From the NCBI GenBank assembly GCA_030280995.1, contig JASXTE010000002.1, forward strand, positions 7,795,683-7,859,682: 64,000 nt of DNA, given 5' to 3'. The position numbers and the translations under genes were made by a program. The notes beneath the pieces were generated by a model. The model was not told where the DNA came from. It saw only the letters and a list, made by a program, of their open reading frames with translations, and searched no databases. Shown piece after piece: positions 22,387 to 33,839 of this stretch; positions within the stretch are counted from its first letter, which is position 1; the number at the start of each line of letters is the position of its first letter. This DNA is from Hemileia vastatrix. Taxonomy: Eukaryota; Basidiomycota; Pucciniomycetes; Pucciniales; Zaghouaniaceae.

Positions 22387-24784
22387 AATAAGGAATTTCC
22401 CCATTCCAACCAATTATGCATTGAAATTTATATTCAAAAACTACCATCATAGTCATCATGAACTCTTCAGATTCCCCTAGTTTTCATAGTGGATCTTCTA
22501 ATTCTTCAAGAATTTTTTTATTGGCCATTCAACAAAATATAACCAGTTCTCTTTCAAAAAAAGGTGAGTTTTCTTAACCATAAATTTTCCAAAATTAAAA
22601 ACTTTTAACCCATATAGATAAACCTAAGCCCCTTGAGGCTTCTTCTTCCAACCAATTGGACAATGACAACAACTATATTGGCATTTTTCTTCCAATAAAA
22701 GATTCCAAACTTTAGATTGCACATGGCTTCTTCTCCTTCTGACCTTGAGGAAAGTTGGGCTATCATTCAAGACTTTAATAAGAGTGCTGAGAAATTTTCT
22801 AATGATCCAAATTAGCCATTCTTGATATAAATCTTTTACCAAAATTATTAGTTTCATATGATTGAGTTTTGATGTTTTAGTTGGTGCTGAAATATAAAAA
22901 AATATCCATCTGATTCTGATGTTTCTATTGCTAAGAATAAGAGAGTAGGCTTCCACCCCTACTGAGCTAGAACTGCAATGATCTATACATCACCATAAGG
23001 TCCTCTAATTCCTCTCTAACAAACTTTACATCCCCAATGAAATTAAGAGAGTAGGCTTCCACTCCTACTGGGATAGAACTGAAATGACCTAGACACCATC
23101 ATGAGGCCCTCCAATTTCCACAACTTCATCCATCATATCAATTATCCTACATCACCAAATCAGGCCTATAACCAAAAATCTCCACAAACAAAAATTTTGA
23201 CCAACTAAATCACCTATTCCCAACGCAATTCCATTCCTCTTCTAAAATAAATCTTGATGATCATTAAAACCAAAATTCCACAATCCAAAGTTATCTGCAT
23301 AATTTTAATTTGAGGAGGTAGATTCCATATAATCTTTTAAATGAGTTATTGATAAAAAAAATGACTGTCACTACGCAATATAGGGGGTGGACTTGCTAGC
23401 AAGTCCTCAACCTGAACTCAGATGGAACTCAGATGGAACTCAGACTGAACTCATACTGAACCCATACTGAACTCTACTTGAACACCCACCTAAAACTGTT
23501 CTGCTGAGTGGTGTTCATCCCTGATTGAATGGTTCCTTTATCAATAGCTCAATGTGTGTTCAATCTATGGTGAGTTTGGGTCCAAGGTTGCGGACTTGCT
23601 AGCAAGTCCGCCCCCCATATTGTGTGGTGTGTGATTTGGAAAATCATTCCAATTCTTCATAATGAGTGTCCAAATTAATGATTGACAAAAGCTCCAGTTT
23701 AAGGTCATAGAGGACCACAAAAATACATTCTACTTGATATATTTAAGTCTTCAAGCATAAAAATTCATCAGTATATAGTCTTAGAGGACTTTTACCTGAA
23801 TCACAAAACCAACGCTAGAGATCAACCTAGAAAAAAATAAGCAGGTAAACAAACTTTGTGGGGTAACTTTTGATAGAGAAGCCAGCCAATCAGTTACTCC
23901 CACACTTGCCAATATTTAATCTGAAGGTTCCCCAATGAACACTTCTAACTAAAAGAAAACCTCCTCAAATCTTGACCATTATAATTCCTAGTTTTATTGA
24001 CATCTTCAGTTTTCCACAGTCTTGAAGTTTAGGACCAATCATATATAATCTTGAAAAGAATTTTCAGTTTTAGATCTTGATGGACTAACAGATTAAAAAT
24101 AAAAAGATTTCCCCCAGCCATTTGGATGAGCTAAACCCCTGACACCATACCCACATCCAAGTGCACATTGTTTGTGGATACACAAGAAAGAAAAATTAAA
24201 AATATAACATAAATAAAATTTTTGAAAATAAATTTTGAAAATTTGAAAATTTGAAAAATGATAATTTAATGAAAATCAAGAAAACAAACTAATGATCACT
24301 GGGTGGGCTCCCTCCAATTTGAAAAAATGATTGGAGACCACCAGTGATCATCCACCCCAATATAACAAAATTTTTTTTAAAATTAAAAATAAAGTAAATT
24401 AAAAAAAACAACAACAAAACAGAAAAACAAATAAAATGAAACAAAACAAAATTCTTGAATCCAGACTTCCAAAAGATTGTGCTGTGTCAGCGTAAGGCTC
24501 CAGTTTATAGTCATAGAGGACTACATATATAACAAAAACTAAGCCAGGATTCAACTAGAAACAGAGAAGGGTTGGAAACAAATATTGGGGGGTAATTGTG
24601 AATAAAGCTTCCAACTCATCAATTACCCCCAAACTTGCCAATATTAAATCTAGAAGTTTCTCCTGTGAACAGTCCTAACAAAATTTGTTTCCACCTCATA
24701 TTTTCACTGCAAAATAAAATTTTAAAATTGAAGTAATGATTGATTTCTTGAAAGACTGTGAGATTTTCTAAAAGATTGATGTTG
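22387..24784. other. Long non-coding 3' region of the decayed Gypsy element
   Basis: About 2.4 kb between the end of pol and the 3' LTR has no convincing gene. It holds the CACTA MITE (23369-23629) and a paired direct repeat at about 22950 and 23050 (GAGTAGGCTTCCAC..CCTACTG). A possible hairpin (TGATCACTGG at about 24293, CCAGTGATCA at about 24340) is also present. CAGTTTA..TCATAGAGGAC phrases occur near 23700 and 24500. Confidence 0.5.
23369..23629. mobile_element. CACTA-like MITE, 261 bp, with 3-bp target duplication
   Basis: The left end CACTACGCAATATAGGGGG and the right end (read in reverse) CACCACACAATATGGGGGG are inverted repeats. Each is followed by the same perfect 18-bp palindrome GGACTTGCTAGCAAGTCC at 23389-23406 and 23592-23609. 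The flanking triplets are TGT (23366-23368) and TGT (23630-23632), the 3-bp duplication normal for CACTA elements. The inside has GAACTCAGATGG direct repeats and no ORF. Confidence 0.93.
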
Positions 24785-24980
24785 TAGTTTATCCTCATTT
24801 TGGAGTCACCTTTAAAACAATTGTAGGTAGTTTATCCTCATTTCAGAGTCACCTTTAAAACAATTGTAGGTAGTTTATCCTCATTTTGGAGTCACCTTCA
24901 AAACAATTGTAGGTAGTTTATCCTCATTTTGGAGTCACCTTCAAAATGATTGTAGGTAGTTTATCCTCATTTTGGAGTCA
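24785..24980. repeat. 43-bp tandem repeat, 4.6 copies
   Basis: Copies start at 24785, 24828, 24871, 24914 and 24957. The unit contains TAGTTTATCCTCATTTTGGA followed by GTCACCTT(T/C)AAAACAATTGTAGG. Variants are a few substitutions only. Single related phrases (AGTTTATCCTC...GGAG) recur at about 29689, 29880, 29994 and 30097 in the same element. Confidence 0.92.
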
Positions 24981-26543
24981 AACTTCAGCACTCTTTGTTC
25001 CCCTAGGGTAAAACTTCTTCACTTGATCAGCGGCTACCCTCTTCTTCAAGACAACACCATCCAGCTCTTCCAAAACATATGAACCACCAGAAACCTGTTC
25101 TCTAATCCTATATGGTCCATTCCATCTATCAGAAAACATTATCCACCACTGACTTTCCAAACTCCTATTATACACCAACACCATATCACCAGGCCTCAAA
25201 GACTTCCTGAGTCTATGATCCAACCTTTGATCACAATACCTGACAGACTGATCCCTGATCTTGATCATTCTAGTGTGTGCCTTCTCCAGATATTCTTCCT
25301 TCTTCTCTAACTGTTGCATTCTAGAAAAGAGAAAATCTTCAGTAGTTTTGAAAACATCCCAATCAACACCAAGATAAGATTCATCTTCAAGATCAACCGG
25401 TAAAAAAGCTTTCTGACCAAAAACTAATTCATAAGGAGAATAACCAGTTGTCCTCTTGGTGGTAATCCTGTCAGCAAATAAAACAAGGGGTAAATAATAC
25501 CTCCACTTTTCAGCACTTTTTCTACACATTTTAACCAAAGCATCCTTAATAATTTGATTCCCCCTTTCAACCATTCATTCTGCTTCAGGATAATATGGGT
25601 TCTCCACCCTAACCTTTGAGCCAATTTTTGAAACAGCTTCCTTGAAGTCTGCACCAAACTCAGAGCCACCATCAACAGTTACCAACTTCATAACACCATA
25701 CCTATACACCCATTCCTTCATCAAAAATTCTGCTACATTTTTAGCAGATAAAATAATAAGAGGAACAGCCTCAACTCAACCAGACAAATCATCCCTTTCC
25801 ACAATCAAGTACTTATATTTACCTTCCTTGATGTGAACAGCATCAAAACTAACCTGTTCAAAGATAGTATTTTCACCAGTAGCATTTCCAGGTTCTTTTG
25901 GCCTTAAATAACTTCTTCTCTGACATTCTTCACATGAATGAACCCAATATCTAACATCCATCTTCATTCCAGGCCACCAAAACCTATTAGAAGTCCGCTT
26001 GTAAGTTTCTCCAAAGCCTCTATGCCCTAAATCTTCATGAGATTTCATCACCAATTCTTGACCTTTTCTATGAGATAAAACAACTTGAGGATTTGGATGT
26101 CTTCTTTTCATCAACCTTCTACCAGACAAATAAAAACCAGGTGACTTCTTTTTGATAGCCACCCATTCAGCTTCATCACATTCTTCTGGTTTTCCCAGAC
26201 ACAACAAATATTTCACCATTAATAAATAAAACCCAGTCTGGCCCCAAATTTCATCAGAAAAATCCAATAATATAACATCCAAAGGAACCTCCCTGTCCCC
26301 AATGTCTCCCACTTGTGAGTGAGCAATCATTCTCTGAGAATTTGGCTGTTTGCTAAATTCCAAATAATCCACCGCATTTGAACATCTTTCCATGCTACCA
26401 CTATCCTCCTTCAGATCCCAAACAGAAATACCATTAACCAACTTCCCATTATCCCGAAAAACTACACCATCTTTATCTACAAAAACCTCATGATCATCTA
26501 GATCATTGACATCATCAAATTCAACAAAAATAGAACCAGCCAT
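24978..26543 (-). pseudogene. Decayed Gypsy pol: RNase H linker and integrase
   Basis: Read on the minus strand, the integrase zinc finger appears at about 25930-26060 (H..H then CEECQRRSYLRPKEP). The core follows with FDAVHIKEGKYKYLIVERDD, GGSEFG and MVERGNQIIKDALVKMCRKS. A C-terminal domain follows (RPGDMVLVYNRSLES, DRWNGPYRIREQVSGGSYVL) and ends at 24978. Stops interrupt the frame after DDLSG near 25775 and just before MVERGN near 25575; both are TGA. Two separate open stretches (25776-26543 and 24978-25574) are parts of this one former gene. Confidence 0.85.
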
Positions 26544-26641
26544 TTTAACCTCATGGGGGAGGTAGGGAAAGTCCTTAGCACCCTTGGTACTGGCCTTGAT
26601 TATAGGTATATCTTTATTGAATTCTTCTGAATCAAAATCAT

Positions 26642-28075
26642 CTACAATCTTGACAATCCATCTGGCATAGTGAAAGATTTTCCAGGCCTGTGCACTAAAT
26701 CAAATGAAAAATGTTGAATAAAAGCTACCCACCTAGTCATTGGAGCATTAGGTAAACTAGGTGAATTAATCATCTGAATTAAAGATTTAGCCTCCACTTG
26801 AAGTTCAAAATGTTGACCCCATAAGATATTTTGAAGTTTCTTCAAAATTTTTGCCACACCACAGAGTTCCAACTTCAGTTTTGAATATCTTGCTTCCACC
26901 TCAGTAAAAACTACAGATTGATACCTAACCGGTCTAATATAACCACCCTTATCCATCTGAGAAAGTACTGCACCAGAAGCCCACTGACTAGAATCAACAG
27001 CTAAATAGATCCTACCAGCTCCTTCACCATAGTCCAACTTACAAAGAATAATATCTTCACCAACCACCTTCTTCAACTTAAAAAAAGCGTCTTCACAAGC
27101 TTCATCCCAATCCCAATCAGAATCCTTCCTAGTTAACCTTCTCAATGGAGCTTCCAATAAAGAGAAATTCCTAATAAACATCCTAACATAAACACATTCC
27201 CCAAAAAATCTTCTAACTTCAGTAGTGTTTCTAGGTCTCAGCCAAGATTGAATTTTGTTGACCTTCTTCCTTGACATAATTCGGCCTTACCTACACACCA
27301 CATGACCAAGAATCTCCAAAGCTGGAACACAACAAGAAAATTTAGAACCAGAAATAGTTAAACCAGCTTCTTAAATCCTAAACAAAATCCTTTCCAAAGT
27401 TACTGCATACTCCCAGATAAACCTCCTAATACCTGGATTCACCTCCAACACTTCATTATCATAATCAGTTGAAGGACATTTAATTTAACCATTTTCAATA
27501 AATATACCAGCATACTGTGGAATTTCATTATGAAGAATCCAAGCCATTTGTGCTTGATAAAAAGCCACACAATTAGTAGTGCCTTGAGGTAATCTAGTCA
27601 GCTGCAACCGTCCAAGAGGAGTATCAAAAGTTGTCAGAGGTCTTGAATCCAGATGTAATTCTCTTTCATCATAGCCCCCCATAATATCACCCAAACCATA
27701 ATGTACCCTTCCAGAAAAAGCATCAACAAATTCCTCTGCACTTGGAGGAATACCAGCATCTTTTATAGTCACCCTATTCAATTCCCTAAGATCATGAACC
27801 ACTCTAAGATTTCCATTGGGATTCTTGATACAGAAAACAGGACTTGAATAGCTTGATGATGATTGTTCATAAAGTCCAGTCCTAATCCTTTCCCTAAAAA
27901 CCTCAATATAATCATTTTTAAGAGCAGCAGGAATCGGAATCGGCTTGAGTTTCCAAGGTTCATGACAAACAACCAGAATCTTGTAAGTTTCACCATAAGA
28001 ATGCTTCAACACACCTCTGTGGTCTTCCAACATTGGAAGGGGCCTTTGTTTTGTGATTTGGCGCGGTTTGTGCAT
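26642..28075 (-). pseudogene. Decayed Gypsy pol: reverse transcriptase and RNase H
   Basis: The RT N-terminal part (27485-28075) has RIRTGLYEQSSSSYSSPVFC, LRVVHDLRELNRVTIKDAG, YGLGDIMGGYDERELHLDSR and RLPQGTTNCVAFYQAQM. It ends AGIFIENG and a stop exactly at the catalytic YxDD/FIDD position, so the two Asp residues read Glu and Asn. The RT thumb and RNase H follow (26642-27277) with RRFFGECVYVRMFIRNFS, LRRLTRKDSDW, YLAVDSSQWASGAVL and FDLVHRPGKSFTMPDGLSRL. The 27278-27484 link is degraded. The catalytic loss makes it inactive. Confidence 0.87.
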
Positions 28076-28089
28076 GTCTTAATTGACAT

Positions 28090-28970
28090 CTGTTAAGGAA
28101 TAGGGTATTTTTCTGGTTTTATTCCGTGGATATTGGGTATGCGGGTATGTGGGTACTATCATTGGATAGCCCTTGTTTTTCTTTATATTTTATGTCTTGA
28201 AGACATTTTTCATATTCTAAGTTTTAAGGGGTCATTTCCTCATTTTTCATTTATAAAAGATTTCTGTTTAATTTTGTTTTTAGTGTTTTATGGGCTAACC
28301 TTAAGTCTTAGGGTTAAGTGCTTAGTACCATTGGATAGAGCTAATTTTTCTCTATATTTTATGTCTCAACGTTGTTATAGTGAAATTCCGTGTTTTAAAA
28401 GTTTTAGTAGTTGTAGCTAATTTTTCTAAGTAGATTAGTGGTTTTTGTTGGTTTTCTGGCTTCAGGGAGGCCGGGCTGCTTCAGGCGGCATCTCCGACGT
28501 CGGGCGGCCCGCCCACCTCTGTTTTAGGAGGTTGGGGAGTGCTTCAGGAGGGTTTTTTATGCAATTTGGTGGGTGCGCATGGGCTCTTAGTTAGTGGTCT
28601 GTGTGTACATAGTGAATAAGACAGTTTGGGGTAACCTTAATCATCATACAACCATCCGGAGGTGATATCATTGTTCCTCACTCAGTTTTCACTGTTTTCT
28701 GGCCACAATTGACTGTGTTTGTTGCAAGTAAGTTCTTCATTTAACTTAACTTTGGCAACTGTTTTCTCTGTTATAGTCTTGCAAGCTATAGCAAGTATTA
28801 TTGCTGTCTCTAGTGTGGATTTGTAGCCTACATCAAGTATCTTTGTTGTCTCTGGTGTGGACTTTGTTCTACATTTCAGTTCTTTGGTATGGTAGTCTAT
28901 CTGGGGACTACTTTCTTGGCTCATCAAGCAGTCAAGTGTGTTAAACAGGAGCTTTAGCAAAACAGGAACC
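28090..28970. other. Unexplained insert with GC-rich core inside the Gypsy pol gene
   Basis: Gypsy coding sequence stops near 28970 (coming from the 5' side) and resumes near 28085. Between them lie two diverged copies of a ~170-bp unit (CATTGGATAG...TCTATATTTTATGTCT at about 28155 and 28330). A GC-rich block (28460-28520, GGCCGGGCTGC...GTCGGGCGGCCCGCCC) stands out sharply from its AT-rich surroundings. A short ~58-bp doublet (GT(A/C)G..CTA.A(T)CAAGTAT) lies at about 28775-28880. It could be the 5' part of a non-LTR retrotransposon or host-derived DNA; no coding signature settles it. Confidence 0.5.
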
Positions 28971-28992
28971 AACTTACTTTAGCAAGTAAATC

Positions 28993-29505
28993 TCACTCTA
29001 TTTTTCTAAAGGGACAGGGGATTTTCTCTCTGGTTTTTCTCCAACTCCCTTGGTCAAGGCCTATAGCTAGTACTATAGGATTGTCTACACCGCTCTCTTC
29101 TTCCACAAAAGCAATAGTTTTCTCCCTCAAAGCCATCACATCCAACAACAACTTCATCTCCTCACCAGATAACCAACTCTCTGGCCCAAAATTAACAACA
29201 CCAATCCTATCAAAAGTAATTCTTGATGTTTCAGAAAATTCAGGAGGATTCTTGCTTAAAGGAGTTTCATATGGATCTCTTGCCAAAAGAGGTCTCTTCA
29301 ACAGATGATTCAATCAAGTTGGCAGCACTTCATTAATTGGTTTAACTGTTACTGCAACCTTCTTATTTTTTGCCACTTCCACTTCCATATGTACTTGAGG
29401 AATTGAGCTCCTTTCATCAACAGAATCTTCATCTTCATCAGAATTAAGAGTAACAGAATTAAAAAAAAAAGAATTATTAGAATCCCAAAAATTAAATAAA
29501 TCCAA
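28993..29505 (-). pseudogene. Decayed Gypsy pol: segment between protease and RT
   Basis: Two open stretches (29314-29505 and 28993-29313) join in one frame across a single TGA. They contain EVEVAKNKKVAVTVKPINE, LARDPYETPLSKNPPEFSE and WLSGEEMKLLLDVMALREKT. This is a conserved spacer ahead of the RT in this Gypsy lineage as I recognise it; no protease active site (DTG/DSG) was found. The upstream 29506-30145 stretch is low complexity, rich in A/T runs. Confidence 0.65.
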
Positions 29506-30145
29506 AAAAGAAATTTTATCATTTTTATTTTTATTGTTTGGAAAAGATTTATTAAAGTTTTTAGAAACAGAATTATCAGAATTTTCAAAAATATTTTTAT
29601 CTATTTTTTCATTATTCAGACAATTTTTAATTTGATTTTTATTTTTAGAAATAAGAAAAGAATCATCAAAAGTATGAATGTTAGCAGTTTATCCTCATGC
29701 AGGAGTTAGTTGTCATCTTCATAAGGGTCATCCCAAAAATTTTCATTAATTTTTTTTCTGTTTAACCTCTCTTTCTGGAGGAGTAAAAATAAGAGAGTGT
29801 TAATAATCTTCAAAAATATTTTTTTTCTTGATTTTTAAATTATCCAGAGATTTTAAGTTGAATTCAATTTTAATGGTTCAGTTTTTCCTCTTGCTGGAGG
29901 ACAAAAAGAGAATATTTATACAATTTTTGTTCTTGATGTTTTATTTGATTATTCTGAGCTTTTTTTTTCTTGATGTTGACTTTTTGAAATGCAGTTTATC
30001 CTCTTGCAGGAGGAAGACAGAAATAAAAAAACATTGAAGCAAAAGAGAATCCAAAAGAGATCATAAAAGAGACAATAAAAAATTTTCAGGCAGTTTTGGG
30101 TAGTTTATCCTCATTTTGGAGAATTCATATTCCTGATATCCCCTG

Positions 30146-31350
30146 TTAGAAACCCAAAAATTCACCACAAGGGCATTTCAACTTATTCCAATAACCACAA
30201 AAACAAATCATCAGCATTTGCCCTACCAAAGGACATAAAAAATAAACCATATTTTTCCAAAATATGAGTGCATCCAATTTATACACCATATTATCCAAAA
30301 TCTCTGCACTCTTCATAAGCGCAGGAAAACCCATGTCCAATATTAAAATCTCTTCCTGATATTGAAACAAATCCTTCATAAATATTCCAAATCCTTCATC
30401 ATAATCCACCTCTTTGTTGAAGTTAATTTCTGCTCCTGATGTAAAAAACAATGAGAAATTATCCTCTGAATAATCCTCCAAATAAACCAGCACAATATCT
30501 TCCCTAAAATTCAAACATTCTTCATTAGTGACAGAAATATTTTCATCTTCAGTAAAATCTTCTTTCCCAACAGAATTTTCATCCAAAACAATATCCTCAA
30601 GCTGGCCAAAATCTTCAGGAATAGCTAAATCCAGAATCTTTACACAAGCTACCTCTTCTACCTCTTGAGTCACTAAAGCGTCTTCTCCTGAGTCCAAATC
30701 AACATAATTATGAGTATCCAGATGTTCCAAAATAAACTTCTTTAGCACCTCCACACCAGGAATCTTAGTTTCTCCATTTGGGAGATTCTTCATCAAATTA
30801 GCATTAAAAAGCACCATCAAAGCATCTTTCTTAATCTTTTCCCCCATAGCATCCCAAAAAACATACTTTGATTTATTATCTTCATATGAAATTTCATACT
30901 ACAACAAATAATCCAAAACCACCTGGAATTCAACCATAACCTGTTGATACTGACCAAGAGAGTTGACACCACCTTTATATTCCCATTTCCTAGCTATATC
31001 CTTCAGATCCTCCAATGAATATACCTTTGACCACCTCTTTTGCATTTCCAACTTCAGCTTTCCCCAATCTTGGCCTTTATATCCATCCATAGAAATAACC
31101 TCCAATTCCACCTCTCTGTCTCCCATAAAAAACCTAATCTGTTTCACCATATCCAAAGGTAAAGCTCCATCCAATCCAGCAGCAGTTTTATACCTATATA
31201 AAAACCCATCCAAATTATCACCAGAAAACTTGAGCCCATACCAAGATACAATCTTACTGATGCCCTAACAGGTACACCAGCAGCGAAAACACCAGATCCA
31301 ATACCAGAAAACATCCAAAAATAGCACCAGAAACCAATAAAAATCTGCAA
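30146..31350 (-). pseudogene. Decayed Gypsy gag
   Basis: Open pieces at 30899-31213 and 30146-30847 read NLDGFLYRYKTAAGLDG, MVKQIRFFMGDREVELEVIS, KLKLEMQKRWSKVYSLEDLK and a very acidic C-terminal part rich in Glu and Asp. The first piece looks like the start of a capsid domain (LxFYRY-like opening, W and KRW motifs). No zinc knuckle is visible. The gene probably began just upstream of 31213, near 31350. It would have formed the capsid of the virus-like particle. Confidence 0.65.
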
Positions 31351-31515
31351 GGGTTCAGCCCTTTAACAGACAACCAACAATATCCTACAAGGGTTCAGCC
31401 CTTTACTAGGATAAAACAACAAACATTAGATATTGCAAGGGTTGAACCCTTTACCTAGATCTCAACAACCACAGCAAAACCAACAGATCTAGAAAGGGTT
31501 CAGCCCTATACCTAG
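31349..31515. repeat. Four near-palindromic repeats in the Gypsy leader
   Basis: CAAGGGTTCAGCCCTTTA recurs at about 31349, 31390, 31437 (as CAAGGGTTGAACCCTTTA) and 31497 (AAAGGGTTCAGCCCTATA). Each is followed by a CTAG-containing stretch in the last three copies. Each can fold on itself. They lie between the primer-binding site and gag, the place where packaging or dimerisation signals are found in LTR elements. Confidence 0.82.
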
Positions 31516-31652
31516 ACCACAACAACAGATCCTGTACTGTCTCAGCCAGTTACCAGAATCACCAAAAAAACCAACCAATCAAAATCCAACAACCAGAAAA
31601 CCAAAATCCAGAAGTCCAAAAAGTAAGTTTCTTCAGAAGCTAGAGAATTTGA

Positions 31653-31670
31653 ACCCCATGTTGGGTGCCA
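31653..31670 (-). promoter_or_regulatory. Primer-binding site of the decayed Gypsy element
   Basis: On the minus strand, four bases after the 5' LTR, the sequence reads TGGCACCCAACATGGGGT. The TGG start complements a tRNA CCA end, and the following GGGGTTCAAAT resembles the complement of a T-arm. The tRNA species was not identified. Confidence 0.72.
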
Positions 31671-31674
31671 AAAC

Positions 31675-33164
31675 TGTAGAATAAACTCCTACAGTCACCT
31701 TGCTGCAGGCAGAATCCAAGGGAGTTGGAAAGACAAAAAGAAATCCCTGTCCCTCTAAGTAAACATAAGATTCAATTAACTAAGCTTGAAGATCAACTTG
31801 AAGAGTGGAATAGATGAAATCCTGATTGAAAAACTTTGAAAGCAATGAAAACCTATACTTAATTAAAATCTAAGTGCAATCAATGATTACACCCCCAAAA
31901 CAAATAACTAATACCATATTACACTGATACTAGTCACATAAAATACTTAGAATAAGCCACAACACTTGCCCCAGAGACTGAAAAGTACAGTAAAGTATGC
32001 CAGAAACTACCCTTGGAATGACCCATTCAAAGGTGTCTTATTAAAGGACTGCCCCAGGTTTATCCAGTTTCCCACCAAAATTAAAGAGTGTAGCAAATTA
32101 TATTTTTATTTTATGAATTTTATTAGAAAAGAAATAAATTTGAGTCCCCCAGGATGAGATCTATCCAATGTTACCCTATATGTTAATATTTTTATTATAA
32201 TTGTTGTTTTATGTTAAAAATTGTTGATTATCAAAAAAGACCCTTAATATCAAAACTAAAAAGACAAAAACATGTAGAAGACTAAGATTTTCCCCCTTCC
32301 TATCTGATTCTCCTACTCCATACCTTTCCAACAATACCCTACATGCATAGGATCTACAATAAACTATTGATCTAATAAGCATAATAAATTCTAACCAAAT
32401 TTTACCACAATAGCCAAATTTTTCTACAGTCACCAAACTTTGGTACAGTGGCCAAACTTTGGTCCTGTGACCAAACTTTAACCCAGTGACCAGACTTTCC
32501 CATTGTGAGCAAATTTTGCCACAATGAGCTCTTTTTGCAATAATGAGCTAATTTTGTCAGAGTGAGCTAAATTTGCCACAGTGAGATAATTTTGCCACCA
32601 TGACCAAACTTTGCCACAATGACAGAATTTTTCCAGTACACTTCACTTTTTCACTGGAAAATCACTGGAGCAAACCGGAGCGCACTAGAGCACTGGAGCT
32701 CAGTGGCCATTTCATCAGCACACCATATCCACCAATAATACTATAAGTCACTAAATCAAGTAAAAAACTAAGAAAACAGTAAAATATGATAAAAAACCAT
32801 CAAGACATAAAAGATAGAGAAAAATCTGGGCTATTAAATGATATTAATCACCTTCCAAAATTCCAAATATCCAGCCTTATAATCCAGAAAATTGCTACTA
32901 ATCATCAAAAATAAACCAATAAGAGCCCCAGAAAATACCCAAAGTTGGAGAATCCTCCCCAAAATCCAGTGAAACCATTGCCAAAGCCACAAAAAAATCA
33001 AATCACAATAAAAATACCATCATATAAACATTCCAAAATGCCACAAATTAATCCAAAAATATCCATAATGACCAAATTAACACCCAGTAACACCATAGTT
33101 TCCTTTCAGCCAATATTAAATCAAATTTTCACCTAATTGGCCTACCCAGATGTGGAATGCCACA
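31675..33164 (-). repeat. 5' LTR of the decayed Gypsy element
   Basis: This is 1490 bp, TGTAGAAT...ATGCCACA. It is the partner of 20887-22376, with many shared small features and visible substitutions, for example at the fourth base of the LTR. Confidence 0.88.
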
Positions 33165-33500
33165 AAATTCAGAAATATGTTTAGGTAAAAGATATATCCT
33201 TCCCTTTGTCTTATTCCCTAACTCATTAGCCATTAATAGATAACCATTAACTTTTGATGCCTGGGCTGTCCTACTTTAGTTGCATTTTCAGTAAAAAAAC
33301 AAGAATCATAGTTAGATTTAGTTTTCAGCCAGTTGATAAGAATTAGATGATCATCTTTTTTCAATTGAACAGTCTTTGATCTCTTGGCTGAGAGGGGGAA
33401 AGGGGGAGTAGTGTGATTTGAAGAACAACTGGGGGAAGGCTGCCTTTGAGAAGATCTATGATGACAGAGAATTTTAAGATAATTGAAAATGAAAAGGAGA
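33165..33500 (-). pseudogene. Harbinger ORF1, N-terminal part (split by Gypsy insertion)
   Basis: Read on the minus strand, SSQRQPSPSCSSNHTTPPF, LKKDDHLILINWLK, and then NYDSCFFTENATKVG are recognisable with one or more frameshifts. The start codon position has changed to ATT. The frame runs into the LTR at 33164 and continues at 20886. The stretch 33501-33839 is the conserved Harbinger leader and terminal repeat. Confidence 0.78.
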
Positions 33501-33839
33501 AAAAACTAGCAGATGAGATAGCAAGGTGTTCTGAATGGAGAGAATAGACAGGATGAGATGAGAATGGGAGTGTGAAGAAAGGTAGAAAGGATATCCAGAG
33601 AGTAGGCAAAGATGTGGCTATGAATGAAAGTAGGCCAAGATGTGGTTATGACAGAGAGTTGTCTGATATCTGGTTATGAAAAATTGAGTATAAAAATTTT
33701 GGATAAGTGGTCAACTTTGACATGTAAAATGTCTAATAACCCAATTATTAGAAAAAATATTTGTGGAAGATAATTGGGGTATAAGGATTTTTATCCGCAA
33801 TTAACTTAATTGTGGATCTGTCAACTTTGATACTCCCTA

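Larger units (their letters stand above)
20887..33164 (-). mobile_element. Ty3/Gypsy-type LTR retrotransposon, decayed, 12.3 kb
   Basis: Two 1490-bp LTRs (20887-22376 and 31675-33164) start TGTGGAAT/TGTAGAAT and end ATGCCACA. A purine tract abuts the 3' LTR and a tRNA primer-binding site abuts the 5' LTR. Gag and pol read on the minus strand between them with many stops. The flanks AACAT and AAATT are an imperfect 5-bp duplication inside ORF1 of the host Harbinger. Several LTR differences and stop codons show it is much older than the chromovirus at 35444. It is a different family from the chromovirus: different LTR, and an FIDDG-like RT site rather than YIDD. Confidence 0.88.
13215..33839. 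mobile_element. Large PIF/Harbinger element with TET/JBP-like gene (old copy, heavily nested)
   Basis: The left end AGGGGGTATCAAAG at 13215 mirrors the right end CTTTGATACTCCCT ending at 33839. Flanking 3-bp copies are TTT (left) and ATT (right), one mismatch, in a target reading frame that is continuous across the element. Contents from left to right are a decayed transposase (plus), a C/T-rich tract, a solo LTR, a G-rich tract, a TET/JBP-like pseudogene (plus), a ~95-bp satellite, then ORF1 (minus) split by a 12.3-kb Gypsy element. Removing the solo LTR and the Gypsy leaves about 6.9 kb, close to the 8.1-kb sister at 54090-62205 in opposite orientation. Confidence 0.82.

Noticed and set aside
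24785..24980. CRISPR-like array of 43-bp repeats
   Set aside because: There are no unique spacers; the copies are directly adjacent, and the context is a eukaryotic retrotransposon.
28682..28972. 96-codon minus-strand frame as a gene
   Set aside because: It is mostly the translation of a ~58-bp doublet repeat and ends at the edge of the insert; no homology recognised.
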